A stretch of DNA of 34,565 bases from JBFYKJ01 sp041306005. GTDB taxonomy: Archaea > Altiarchaeota > Altiarchaeia > JAFGQM01. Positions 8,012 to 15,008 of the stretch are shown here, piece after piece. Positions within the stretch are counted from its first letter, which is position 1. Each line of letters opens with the position of its first letter. The stretch spans positions 1-34,565 of the forward strand of contig JBFYKJ010000068.1 of the NCBI GenBank assembly GCA_041306005.1, written 5' to 3'. The notes beneath the pieces were generated by a model. It did not search any database. It was not told the DNA's origin and worked only from the letters and a program-made list of their open reading frames with translations. The position numbers were made by a program, and so were the translations under genes.

Positions 8012-8244
8012 AGCTGCCAGTCGTCTCCGGCAAGGAGGCCGTAAAGGCTTTTGGCAGGCTCGGCTATTCCATCGACCGCCAGCGCGGCAGCCATGTGATA
8101 ATGATAAGGGCCAGCCCTGAATTCAAGCTGGTTTCCATCCAGCTGCACGAGACGCTTGACAAGGGGACCCTTCGCAGGATACTTGCCGACAGCGATCTGG
8201 CGATCGAGGAATTCGTAAATGCCCTTAAGAAGGGCAGGCCTTAG
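8008..8244 (+). CDS. hicA: HicA-type mRNA interferase toxin
   Basis: A 78-residue double-stranded-RNA-binding-fold toxin that cuts mRNA. Family hallmarks are present: LPVVSGKEAVKAFGRLGYSI at the N-terminus, the RGSH motif with catalytic His29 in RQRGSHVIM, and the C-terminal helix LDKGTLRRILADSDLAIEEF. It begins within the hicB stop codon (ATGA overlap), so toxin synthesis is coupled to antitoxin translation. The gene order antitoxin-then-toxin is the reverse of the common hicA-hicB order but is frequent in archaea and bacteria with short HicB. Confidence 0.88.
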   Translation: MKLPVVSGKEAVKAFGRLGYSIDRQRGSHVIMIRASPEFKLVSIQLHETLDKGTLRRILADSDLAIEEFVNALKKGRP

Positions 8245-8298
8245 TATTGCTTACTCGCCACATATGCGTCCCGCTCACTTCCCGCAAACAAGCCTCCT

Positions 8299-9486
8299 TC
8301 ATTTCCCGCAGACAAGCTCCATCACGTCCCTGTGCGCGAGCTTATGCTCTTTCCCCACCCGCTTCTTTGTCTTGACGTCGATTCCGCAGATGAACTTGTT
8401 GCCGAAGTCCGAGTGCAAAGCGAATGCGAAGTCGAGCGCGGTCGAATCCGGAGGCAATAAGAACACATCCGGCAGCACCCGCCCCTGAGAATCCGTCAGC
8501 TTGGAGACCCCGCCGGGGAATATCGCGATGTAACCGAGCAACTTGAACACCGCCTCATTGAGCGTCTGCTGCACTCCCGTCGAACCGAATTTCTGCAATA
8601 CCTGCCGTATCTTCTCCAGCGCCTGCACCTGCTTCTCGTTCAGTTTCGACGGGTCCTTGATCTTAAAGTCGGGATCCCCGGGGACATAATCTATTATCCC
8701 CGCCTTCTCGGCCCTGCGAAGGGCGAGCTCGCTCTCGGCAGAGACGGGTATTATCATATATTGCGGGAACTCACTGACCATCTTTTTGTAATTCTCCTGC
8801 GCGCCCTCGACGTCCATCTTGTTCGCGGCGACGATTATCGGCTTTGCCATCTGGCGAAGGCGCGATGCGAACGACAACAAGTCGTCCTTGCTCCAAGTCG
8901 TAGCGTCCTCCCCAAGCTTTAGCTCCGCCATCGCCTCGAGGACCTGGTTCTCCCTCACGTTCAGGCCCGTGAACTGCGCCGCTATCTGCTCGGACAGCTT
9001 GGCCTTCTCTATCTTTATCTTCCTTGCGAACTTGTCCCAGTTCTTGTCGAGGATGCCCAGGTACCACAAATCCATCTCCTTCTCGAGGAATCGGATGGTG
9101 TTGCACGGGTCGTATCCCGAGACTTTCTCCCCCGAGTCGTTAGTCCTCCCGCTCGCGTCGATGAGGTGGATAAGGACTGAAGCCTGGCTTAGGTCGTTAA
9201 GGAACTGGTTGCCAAGGCCCTTTCCCGTGTGCGCCCCCGGGACGAGGCCCGCGACGTCTAGTAGTGTAACCGGTATGAACCTCTGGCCCTTTATGCAGCA
9301 GCCCTGGCGCGGGTTGCACTGGGTGTGGAAGTCCGGGCAGACGCAGTCTATTCTCACATACCCGACGCCCTGGTTCGGCTTTATCGTCGTGAACGCGTAG
9401 TCCGCCATCTCGGCCCCCGCAAGCGTAGCCGCGTTGAAAAAAGTGCTCTTGCCCTGGTTCGGCGCCCCCACGATGCCCACTTGCAT
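8299..9486 (-). CDS. ychF: YchF-family (Obg-related) ATPase/GTPase with TGS domain
   Basis: A ribosome-associated P-loop NTPase of the universally conserved YchF/OLA1 group, archaeal branch. G1 is GAPNQGKST (7-15), G3 is DVAG (77-80) followed by LVPGAHTGKGLGN, and the G4-like motif is NKMD (222-225). A coiled-coil insertion lies at about 150-200 and the TGS domain at about 325-393 (VSKLTDSQGR...AFALHSDFG). Archaeal members carry a short cysteine-rich insert after switch I; here it has Cys48, 50, 57, 63 and 64, a possible metal or redox site. Length 395 is normal. It is probably monocistronic, convergent with hicA and divergent from the exported protein at 9642. Confidence 0.92.
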   Translation of the reverse strand: MQVGIVGAPNQGKSTFFNAATLAGAEMADYAFTTIKPNQGVGYVRIDCVCPDFHTQCNPRQGCCIKGQRFIPVTLLDVAGLVPGAHTGKGLGNQFLNDLSQASVLIHLIDASGRTNDSGEKVSGYDPCNTIRFLEKEMDLWYLGILDKNWDKFARKIKIEKAKLSEQIAAQFTGLNVRENQVLEAMAELKLGEDATTWSKDDLLSFASRLRQMAKPIIVAANKMDVEGAQENYKKMVSEFPQYMIIPVSAESELALRRAEKAGIIDYVPGDPDFKIKDPSKLNEKQVQALEKIRQVLQKFGSTGVQQTLNEAVFKLLGYIAIFPGGVSKLTDSQGRVLPDVFLLPPDSTALDFAFALHSDFGNKFICGIDVKTKKRVGKEHKLAHRDVMELVCGK

Positions 9487-9592
9487 AGTTAGGTTAGAAT
9501 GGGGAAATTATTAAACCAAGGGGGAGTATGGCGCCAAGGCAGTCGGCATCTGCCCGTTTTTATTCTGCGCCCCGTTTAAGGAAACGGCATTC

Positions 9593-9621
9593 AATTAAGG
9601 CATATATAATTAAGGCATATA
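9593..9621 (+). promoter_or_regulatory. Promoter with a 14-base tandem direct repeat containing the TATA box
   Basis: AATTAAGGCATATA occurs at 9593-9606 and again at 9608-9621. The CATATATA formed at the junction (9601-9608) is a TATA box that would place initiation near 9630, leaving a short leader with GGGAGA (9631-9636) before the ATG at 9642. The exact duplication spanning the TATA suggests a regulator-binding site. Confidence 0.5.
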
Positions 9622-9641
9622 CCTGTATCCGGGAGACTAAG

Positions 9642-10121
9642 ATGAAAAAGAACCAGATGGTGATCCTTGTGGCCGTGCTGGCCATAGCGGTTGTGGCGAT
9701 AGTCGCCGTGCTGCTCATGATGGGCGGCGGCCAGAAAGTAGAGGCGATAGTGTGCCAGATGGACTCGAGCGCCACATCGGGCACCATGTCGGTCACCGAG
9801 GGCAAGGTGAAGATAGACATGACTGTCACGGCCATGGGGGCCAGTATACAGGTAAAGGCCCTTGTCACAGGCAACGACGCTTACATAAACATGCCGTCCC
9901 TCGGCAACACGTGGTATAGAACGGACATAGCCAGCATCCCGGGCATGGACCCCGCCGCCATGGAACAGTTCAGGAGCAAGAGCATGGAGGAGCTCAAGGC
10001 AGAGATGGGTAGCGGCGGGCCCAGCTGCAGCGTCATCCAGGTGCCGGCAAGCGACTTCGAGCTGCCTGCCGGGGCAAGCGTGCAGCAATTGCCGGCGGGG
10101 GCCGGCGGGCTTGGCGGATAG
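9642..10121 (+). CDS. Membrane-anchored extracellular protein, paralogue 1
   Basis: A 159-residue protein of unknown function. MKKNQ precedes a strongly hydrophobic helix (about 6-28) and a GGG turn, so the rest is probably outside the cell. The exported part alternates beta-like strands (VKIDMTVTAMGASIQVKALVTGNDAYINM, then NTWYR), reminiscent of the LolA/DUF4412 lipoprotein-sorting fold; this is only a resemblance. It has one Cys just after the anchor (IVCQMD) and one in SCSVIQVPASDFELPAG. The same two Cys and the ELPAG/QLPAG end occur in the neighbour 10401-11000, so the two are paralogues, possibly with a conserved disulfide. Start chosen for the SD-like GGGAGA and the anchor. Confidence 0.7.
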   Translation: MKKNQMVILVAVLAIAVVAIVAVLLMMGGGQKVEAIVCQMDSSATSGTMSVTEGKVKIDMTVTAMGASIQVKALVTGNDAYINMPSLGNTWYRTDIASIPGMDPAAMEQFRSKSMEELKAEMGSGGPSCSVIQVPASDFELPAGASVQQLPAGAGGLGG

Positions 10122-10147
10122 GGTGCCGTATTGCAGTGAGGCCTGAG

Positions 10148-10201
10148 GCGGGGCGCGTGCCCCGCGCCTTCTTTCCTTTGATTTTATTTTTGATTTTGTT
10201 T
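10148..10201 (+). terminator. Hairpin plus T-rich tail after paralogue 1
   Basis: GCGGGGC (10148-10154) and GCCCCGC (10159-10165) form a 7-base stem with a GCGT loop, followed by a T-rich tract to about 10201. This resembles an intrinsic terminator. Confidence 0.6.
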
Positions 10202-10231
10202 TGGCACGGGACGGGCAAGGGATTAAACTCC

Positions 10232-10394
10232 TATTTTAATACCTGCCTCTCTTAACTTTCCGATTCTAAATCTTCAGGTTTTTAATAAGCCATGTTCTAA
10301 TCCTCACGATTCTCAGTCTCCAGTCGGGGTTTCACTTGCGAGTCTCAATCTAATCAAACGATGCCTGCGCGCTCTGCGCGCGGGCGCAAAGGAG
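10232..10394 (+). promoter_or_regulatory. Promoter region and structured 5' leader of paralogue 2
   Basis: The 279-base gap between the two paralogues is AT-rich in its middle, with TATA-like TATTTTAATA (10232-10241) and TTTTTAATA (about 10279-10287). A perfect GCGCGC-TCT-GCGCGC hairpin (10367-10381) lies six bases before the strong Shine-Dalgarno AAAGGAG (10388-10394), itself six bases from the ATG. Depending on the start site the leader is about 90 bases, unusually long here. The hairpin could modulate ribosome access. Confidence 0.45.
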
Positions 10395-10400
10395 AAAAAA

Positions 10401-11000
10401 ATGCAACAAAAGCAGATGATGATGCTGCTGATCGCCGTAGTGGCGGTCGTAGTGATTGTTGTCGTCGCCCTGGTTCTCATGGGCGGCGGCAAGGGGCAGG
10501 CGACATATCCACCGGGCGGGACTCTTCCACCGGCTGGCGGCGGGACTCTTCCACCGGCTGGCGGCGGGACGGTTCCACCGGCTGGCATAAACTTCAACGC
10601 GCCGTTCGAGTGCACGATAACCGTGCCGACAAGCAGCGGGTCGATGACAGCCGATATCAAGATGGAGCCGCCGATGAAGATGTGGATGTACACGCCGGCA
10701 CAGGCCGCGACACAAGGGCAGGCCATGACCGTGCTGACATCCGACATGCGGACGTTCTACATGAATATGGCTGGGCAGTGGATGAAGAGCACAAGCACTG
10801 ACAACAGCGCCATGGGGGACTTTGACCCGGCTGAAGTGCAAGCCCAGTACACAAACCCGCCCGCAGGGTACACATACAACTGCAGGCAGGTCGGCGACAT
10901 ACCGGACAGCCAGTTCCAGCTGCCGGCAGGCGTGCAGCCGCTGGACCTTGACGCAATGGCGGCCGGGGGCGGCGCAGACCTGAGCGGCTACGGCTACTAA
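10401..11000 (+). CDS. Membrane-anchored extracellular protein, paralogue 2, with Pro-rich repeat stalk
   Basis: A 199-residue protein with the same plan as the gene at 9642. It has a short polar start (MQQKQ), a hydrophobic helix at about 6-28 and a GGG turn. A low-complexity stalk of TLPPAGGG-type repeats (about 36-62) follows, then a globular part with Cys in FECTIT and YNCRQVGDIPDSQFQLPAG. The C-terminal QLPAGVQ matches paralogue 1. The globular part contains MRTFYMNMAGQWMKS, aligning with DAYINMPSLGNTWYR of the paralogue. The stalk is absent from paralogue 1 and comes from a 24-base tandem repeat. Function is unknown; the exported beta-rich domain could bind a ligand or partner at the surface. 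Confidence 0.7.
   Translation: MQQKQMMMLLIAVVAVVVIVVVALVLMGGGKGQATYPPGGTLPPAGGGTLPPAGGGTVPPAGINFNAPFECTITVPTSSGSMTADIKMEPPMKMWMYTPAQAATQGQAMTVLTSDMRTFYMNMAGQWMKSTSTDNSAMGDFDPAEVQAQYTNPPAGYTYNCRQVGDIPDSQFQLPAGVQPLDLDAMAAGGGADLSGYGY
10509..10586 (+). repeat. 24-base in-frame tandem repeat encoding TLPPAGGG units
   Basis: Two identical 24-base units at 10521-10544 and 10545-10568 (each beginning ACTCTTCCACCGG) are flanked by a partial copy before (10509-10520) and a diverged partial copy after (10569-10586). The exact identity indicates recent expansion, and unit number is likely to vary between strains. Confidence 0.85.
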
Positions 11001-11016
11001 GCTTTGGCCTAAACGG

Positions 11017-11067
11017 TGAGGGGCTTTGCCCCTCATCCTTTTTTGTTTTTACTTTTTCCTGTGTTTT
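11017..11067 (+). terminator. Hairpin plus T-tract terminator after paralogue 2
   Basis: TGAGGGGC (11017-11024) and GCCCCTCA (11028-11035) form a perfect 8-base stem with a TTT loop, followed by T-rich sequence to about 11067. It lies between convergent genes and closely matches an intrinsic terminator. Confidence 0.65.
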
Positions 11068-11102
11068 TTTCTATGCCCTATCCAACCGGCACCATACAAA
11101 AA

Positions 11103-11765
11103 CTACCCTATCAGCCTCTTGGCTATCTCAAGCTTCTTTTTCTTGGTCTCCGGCGCCTCGTGGTCAGTCGGGTCTTTTGGGTCCGAGTACTTCCCGACCA
11201 ATTCGCCGAAATCAAAGCCTATTAATTCAACACTGCGCGCGCCAAAGCGCCTGGCCAGGAGGACGGCCCGGTCGCCGTCGGTGAATCCGAAGAAGTTGTG
11301 CACGCTCGGCACAGGCTCGACCTGTGTGGTCGCGACAGCGTTCCTCATCCGCGGCAGGAGCGACTTTAGCGCCGGGATGTTGTCGCCGTGGGCGTGGACG
11401 ACCATCACCGAGCCGAACCGGTCGGCGAGGAGGAGGTCCTCTTTCTTGCCGTCAAGGTCGGTGACGACGATGCTTGGGAAAATGCCGCTCTCAAGCAAGC
11501 ACGATGCCGCCCCGTCGGCTGCGATGAGCGTCATCCTCTTCTGCTCTTGCGTAAGGGCCAAAACGCCTTCGGGAAGCGACGGGCCCGCGCCGAATACCAT
11601 GACATCGTGGCTTCTTACCAGCGACTCCAGTTTTCTTAGCGGCTGCTCGCGGCCCTCCATCAGCCGGGCTGCAATGTCCCGGGCCTCGCGGTCAGCTTCC
11701 TGCGAGAGGCCGAGCTCCTTGCATATCCTGCGGTATTCCTTGAGCCACCCTTCCAGGTCCATCAT
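11103..11765 (-). CDS. mptE: 6-hydroxymethyl-7,8-dihydropterin pyrophosphokinase (archaeal MptE type)
   Basis: Transfers pyrophosphate from ATP to 6-hydroxymethyl-dihydropterin, activating the pterin for condensation in H4MPT (or folate) synthesis. The archaeal MptE family (COG1634/DUF115 fold, unrelated to FolK) is recognised by GAGPSL (59-64), IAADGA (81-86), VVTDLDG (100-106), HAHGDN (124-129), NFFGFTDGDRA (157-167) and GFDFGELVGKYS (183-194). Length 220 is normal. It lies nine bases behind the LRR gene on the same strand and is therefore probably transcribed from that gene's promoter. The rest of the H4MPT set runs divergently just beyond. Start MMDLEG at 11765 or MDLEG at 11762. Confidence 0.88.
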   Translation of the reverse strand: MMDLEGWLKEYRRICKELGLSQEADREARDIAARLMEGREQPLRKLESLVRSHDVMVFGAGPSLPEGVLALTQEQKRMTLIAADGAASCLLESGIFPSIVVTDLDGKKEDLLLADRFGSVMVVHAHGDNIPALKSLLPRMRNAVATTQVEPVPSVHNFFGFTDGDRAVLLARRFGARSVELIGFDFGELVGKYSDPKDPTDHEAPETKKKKLEIAKRLIG

Positions 11766-11770
11766 TAATT
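11744..11770 (-). repeat. Left inverted repeat flanking the LRR gene
   Basis: Read on the minus strand, this 27-base stretch matches 13107-13133 on the plus strand in about 24 of 28 aligned columns, with a one-base gap. The shared core is TGGACCTGGA and the outer block is GGGTGGC. It covers the start codon of mptE. See the right copy and the finding on the LRR gene. Confidence 0.5.
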
Positions 11771-11774
11771 CGAA

Positions 11775-13079
11775 CTAGCACCAGACCCGAGTATTGTTCA
11801 GTAAATCCTTGAGGTCCCCACATGCCATTTTAGACATTCCGGTACCTTGGAGGTTTAGTTCCTCCAAAGTGCCAAGAGCACCGAGGGTGTCCATGTCATT
11901 TAGAGAACTCTTGGAACCCCCTAGGTTCAGTTCTGTGAGATTCCTTAGGCCCAGTAGCGGGGAAAGGTCCGAGGCGTTGCTGTATCCGAGATACATGCGT
12001 TCTAGGTTCGGGAGATAGGTTACATCCGATAAGTCAGAAAGTGAGCTAGCCTCCGTATAGAGCACCCGCAACTTAGTGAACGGCCTAAGGGGTGACAGAT
12101 CCCTGAAATCGTTATGATGAAGGACTACCTTGGTTAAATTCGTAAGGCGGTTCAGCGGCGAGAGGTCATGGAGGACTTGTTGCACCCCCCCTTTAGGCAT
12201 GGGGTCCGTATTGAAATAAGTCAGGCAGGTAAGATCGCTCACTTCACTTAGTGCGGTATCGCCGGCCTCGGAGAACCTATCTCGGAACTTCAAAGCGCTT
12301 TCTGGGCTTAGTCGTATTGAGACGTCCTCCGGGTCCTCCTTATTTGTGTACATGACTGCATCGTACTCGGAGTTTGAACATATTGTGGAACTGAGCGTGT
12401 ATCCCTCGCTTAGGCGCTCTTCGTCAGTCCGGAAGTCGTTGCATCCCGTACTAAGGCCCCCCTCGGGTAGATAGCCTATTATATTGACTCCGAAACTGGC
12501 GCCATAACAGAAATTGATCCTTTCCTTGGTGAAACCTATGCCCCCTAGCGAGAATATCTCAACGCTCTTGCCCTCATTGAAATAATAGGAGGCCCCGTCC
12601 ATGCCGATGGCTCCTTGGAATGTCTCGAAGTGAGTGCCCGACAGCGGCTCTATTAATAACTCGCCCATCCGTGTTTTGGCCTCATAATTCGGTACCTCGA
12701 ATGTGACTGATTTGGCTTTCGTGCTTACGCCGTAGATTTGGGCCATGCAAAGCTCTTCGGAGGTGTCGTTGATCTTCTCTCTGATGATATAAACCGCCCC
12801 CGTCTTTCCCTTGACATTGCCTGAGCAGAAGTTGCCCTCGGGCCCGCCGAGGTATTTGCCGCTCCTGTAATCCCATACCGTGCCAGGGATGCACCAGCCG
12901 GAGAGGTTGTCCTCCTTTACTAAAGTACAGTTCTCGGGCTGGACATAATAAGTTTGCGTTTTTCCACTTGGTTCGGGTGAGTATGTGAGGATGAATAGTA
13001 GCGCCGCACCCGCCAGCAGGCAGGCTAAGATTACCAGCTTTGCGTTGCCACCAAGAGCCCCGTCGTTTGGTGAAGCCAT
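11775..13079 (-). CDS. Membrane-anchored extracellular leucine-rich-repeat protein
   Basis: A 434-residue protein with an N-terminal anchor (about 14-32, LVILACLLAGAALLFILTY) and an exported region. The first 270 residues are unassigned and contain many Cys and NxT/S sites. Residues about 290-430 are leucine-rich repeats of about 22 residues (LSPLNRLTNLTKVVLHHN, LSPLRPFTKLRVLYTEA, LSDVTYLPNLERMYLGYS and so on), internalin-like in spacing, ending in a Cys-containing cap. Such repeats mediate protein binding at the surface. A sampled line is 47% G+C against about 57% in a neighbouring gene, and the gene is bracketed by inverted repeats, so it may be a recent insertion. TATA TTTAAA at about 13101-13108 lies about 25 bases from the ATG, so the mRNA is probably leaderless. 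Confidence 0.75.
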   Translation of the reverse strand: MASPNDGALGGNAKLVILACLLAGAALLFILTYSPEPSGKTQTYYVQPENCTLVKEDNLSGWCIPGTVWDYRSGKYLGGPEGNFCSGNVKGKTGAVYIIREKINDTSEELCMAQIYGVSTKAKSVTFEVPNYEAKTRMGELLIEPLSGTHFETFQGAIGMDGASYYFNEGKSVEIFSLGGIGFTKERINFCYGASFGVNIIGYLPEGGLSTGCNDFRTDEERLSEGYTLSSTICSNSEYDAVMYTNKEDPEDVSIRLSPESALKFRDRFSEAGDTALSEVSDLTCLTYFNTDPMPKGGVQQVLHDLSPLNRLTNLTKVVLHHNDFRDLSPLRPFTKLRVLYTEASSLSDLSDVTYLPNLERMYLGYSNASDLSPLLGLRNLTELNLGGSKSSLNDMDTLGALGTLEELNLQGTGMSKMACGDLKDLLNNTRVWC

Positions 13080-13099
13080 TGTTGTATTTTAGGCTTCCT

Positions 13100-13110
13100 G
13101 CTTTTAAATT
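13100..13110. promoter_or_regulatory. Shared bidirectional TATA box between the LRR gene and the H4MPT operon
   Basis: CTTTTAAATT contains palindromic TTTAAA. On the minus strand it is about 25 bases from the LRR ATG (13079). On the plus strand it is about 24 bases from a GTG at 13129, which would be a leaderless alternative start for the PurM-like gene. Confidence 0.5.
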
Positions 13111-13133
13111 ATTGTGGACCTGGAGGGGGTGGC
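13107..13133 (+). repeat. Right inverted repeat flanking the LRR gene
   Basis: Inverted partner of 11744-11770. It overlaps the TATA box and the first codons of the PurM-like gene, so that both this gene and mptE begin with the codons for (M)DLEG. After GGG the two copies are offset by one base, so the likeness is at nucleotide rather than protein level. Confidence 0.5.
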
Positions 13134-14487
13134 GAACGTCCTGCTTGACGCGGGGGTTTCCGAGGGGAAGATAATCGAGAGGCTATCCCTGGAAATAGCG
13201 ACGTTCAAAAGCCTTGGAGAAAAAAGGGCCGAGAAACTCGCGGAGTCCATCCTAAAAGAGGTCAAAGCCTCCCGGGCAAAAGCAAAAGACGGGTTTGTGA
13301 GACATCTTCTTTCGGCGCCAACAGCCGGCGCGACCATGCACGACCTGGGCGTTGGGTGCAGGGGCGGCGGGGATTTCTTTGTGCACAAGCTCATAGCTGG
13401 GATAGCCGGGCTGTCCGGGAATGCGCTGCTCCTGCCGGGCGAGCAGGACGATGCGGGGGCTGTCGGTATCAGTTACAAGGCCGCTGCCGGGCGGGGCACG
13501 ATAATCGCCTCCGCGGTCGACGGCACCCATTCACGCCTGTCAAACTTCCCTTTCATCGCGGGCTTTCACGTCGCTCGGGCGGCGATGAGGGACGTGATCG
13601 TCAAGGGCGCCCGCCCCGTGGCGCTGATAGACGACCTGCATCTTGCGGACGACGGCGATGTCGGGAAACTCTTTGACTTCGTCGCGGGGATATCGGCCGT
13701 GGGGAAGCTTGCGGGCGTGCCGCTGGTCTCAGGCTCGACGCTGCGAGTCGGCGGGGACATGGTGATCGGCACGAGGATGGTCTCCTGCGCGGGCTGCATA
13801 GGCGTCGCAAAGCGGCTGCTCAGGAGGGCGGACGTGAAAAACGGCGACGCGATAATAATGACCCAAGGGGCCGGGGGCGGCACCGTCGCGACCGCGGCGA
13901 TATACTCCGGGCAGCCGGATGCGGCAAAAGAGACTATCAATGTGGATTTTATCACCGCCGCGAATGCGATTATCCGGAGCAAGCTGATCGAGAGCGTGCA
14001 CTGCATGCTCGACGTGACGAACGGCGGGCTTCGGGGCGACGCGAACGAGGTGTGCGAGACGGCGGGTGTGGGGATAGAGCTTTGGGAAGACAGGGTGCGA
14101 AGCGTTGTGAACCCGCGGGTGCTGTCCCTGTTGGAAGGGCTTGGGATAGACTATCTTGGCGTATCGCTCGACTCGCTGCTCGTCTTTTGCCCGCAAGAAG
14201 AGAAAGCTGCGGTGATGGGCGCCTTGAAGAAGAGGGGCGTAAATGCCGCCGAAGTGGGGCGTGTCGTGAAGGGAAGAAGCGCGAAGCTTGACGGGGAATT
14301 GTTCGCCCCGAAGTTCCGCGAGTCCGCGTATACCGAGGTCAAGAAGCTTGACGGGGAATGCGAGCCGGGTGAATATTTAGAGTTCAAGAGGGGCGCGGAG
14401 AAGGCCGCGAGAGAGGCTGAAGAGAAGATGCGCGCGGTTGTGGAGCATGTGATGGGGTCGGGAAGAGGGGGGAAGAAGGATGCTTGA
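13114..14487 (+). CDS. AIR synthase (PurM)-superfamily ATP-binding protein, COG1973-like
   Basis: A 457-residue member of the PurM/SelD/HypE/ThiL superfamily, which phosphorylates an oxygen of its substrate with ATP. A helical N-terminus (1-70) precedes a Gly-rich nucleotide-loop region (HDLGVGCRGGGDFFVHK). The PurM N domain follows (GTIIASAVDGTHSRL, HVARAAMRDVIVKGARPVALIDDLH), then the C domain (GDAIIMTQGAGGG, MLDVTNGGLRGDANEVCE). It lacks the Cys/Sec loop of SelD and the C-terminal Cys of HypE. It heads a run with DUF447 (8-base overlap) and RFAP synthase, so a role in H4MPT synthesis is likely; substrate unknown. GTG 13114 is the first start; GTG 13129 fits the TATA box better. Confidence 0.75.
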   Translation: MDLEGVANVLLDAGVSEGKIIERLSLEIATFKSLGEKRAEKLAESILKEVKASRAKAKDGFVRHLLSAPTAGATMHDLGVGCRGGGDFFVHKLIAGIAGLSGNALLLPGEQDDAGAVGISYKAAAGRGTIIASAVDGTHSRLSNFPFIAGFHVARAAMRDVIVKGARPVALIDDLHLADDGDVGKLFDFVAGISAVGKLAGVPLVSGSTLRVGGDMVIGTRMVSCAGCIGVAKRLLRRADVKNGDAIIMTQGAGGGTVATAAIYSGQPDAAKETINVDFITAANAIIRSKLIESVHCMLDVTNGGLRGDANEVCETAGVGIELWEDRVRSVVNPRVLSLLEGLGIDYLGVSLDSLLVFCPQEEKAAVMGALKKRGVNAAEVGRVVKGRSAKLDGELFAPKFRESAYTEVKKLDGECEPGEYLEFKRGAEKAAREAEEKMRAVVEHVMGSGRGGKKDA

Positions 14488-14983
14488 AAAGATAGGCCTT
14501 GAGAAGGATTGGATATACGAGGTCTTGATGGAGACGGGCGGCATGCACAGGGCGCCGATGGGCATATGGACCGAAGACTTCGCCAGCTTCATGGTCGACG
14601 TCTACAAGAACAGCAGCACTTTCAACAACCTAAAGACCCTCGGGGCCGGTAGCATTTACTTCACCGAGGACCCGCGATACTTCGTGGAGACAAAAGACGC
14701 CGAGTATTTCGCGAAGGCCGAGTTCAAGGTTTCCGAGACGCTGCCCGGCAACCCGGCAAGGTTCGTCTGCAGGGTCGAGAAGCTTGATGCCCTTCGCCCC
14801 GGGGAGCCGATAAACAGGGCGCAGGGCCTATTCTTGGAATACATGATAGACAAGTCGCGGGGGGGCATGAGCGACGATGCGAGGAAGAGGGCAAGGTACT
14901 ACAAGAGCAAGATAGCCAAGGTCGCGCCGGGTTCGGTTTATGAGAAGCTCATAGGGAAGTTGGGAAGGGGAAGAGAGGGTTGA
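14480..14983 (+). CDS. DUF447-family flavin-binding-fold protein
   Basis: A 167-residue protein matching the archaeal DUF447 (COG2457) family, whose solved members have the FMN-binding split-barrel fold. Recognisable stretches are YEVLMETGGMHRAPMGIW near the start, a pattern often contacting flavin phosphate in this fold, and TLGAGSIYFTEDPRYFVE. The C-terminal FLEYMIDKSRG belongs to a helical end. It overlaps the PurM-like gene by eight bases and is followed after 25 bases by RFAP synthase. The fold plus context suggests an FMN-dependent or FMN-derived structural role in H4MPT synthesis, possibly a reductive step; no activity is established that I know of. Confidence 0.75.
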   Translation: MLEKIGLEKDWIYEVLMETGGMHRAPMGIWTEDFASFMVDVYKNSSTFNNLKTLGAGSIYFTEDPRYFVETKDAEYFAKAEFKVSETLPGNPARFVCRVEKLDALRPGEPINRAQGLFLEYMIDKSRGGMSDDARKRARYYKSKIAKVAPGSVYEKLIGKLGRGREG

Positions 14984-15008
14984 AAGGCAAAGGATGTGAG
15001 GGGGGATT

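Noticed and set aside
13114..14487. Selenophosphate synthetase (SelD) or HypE
   Set aside because: The N-terminal Cys/Sec loop of SelD and the C-terminal Cys motif of HypE are absent; the domain pattern fits the separate COG1973-like branch.
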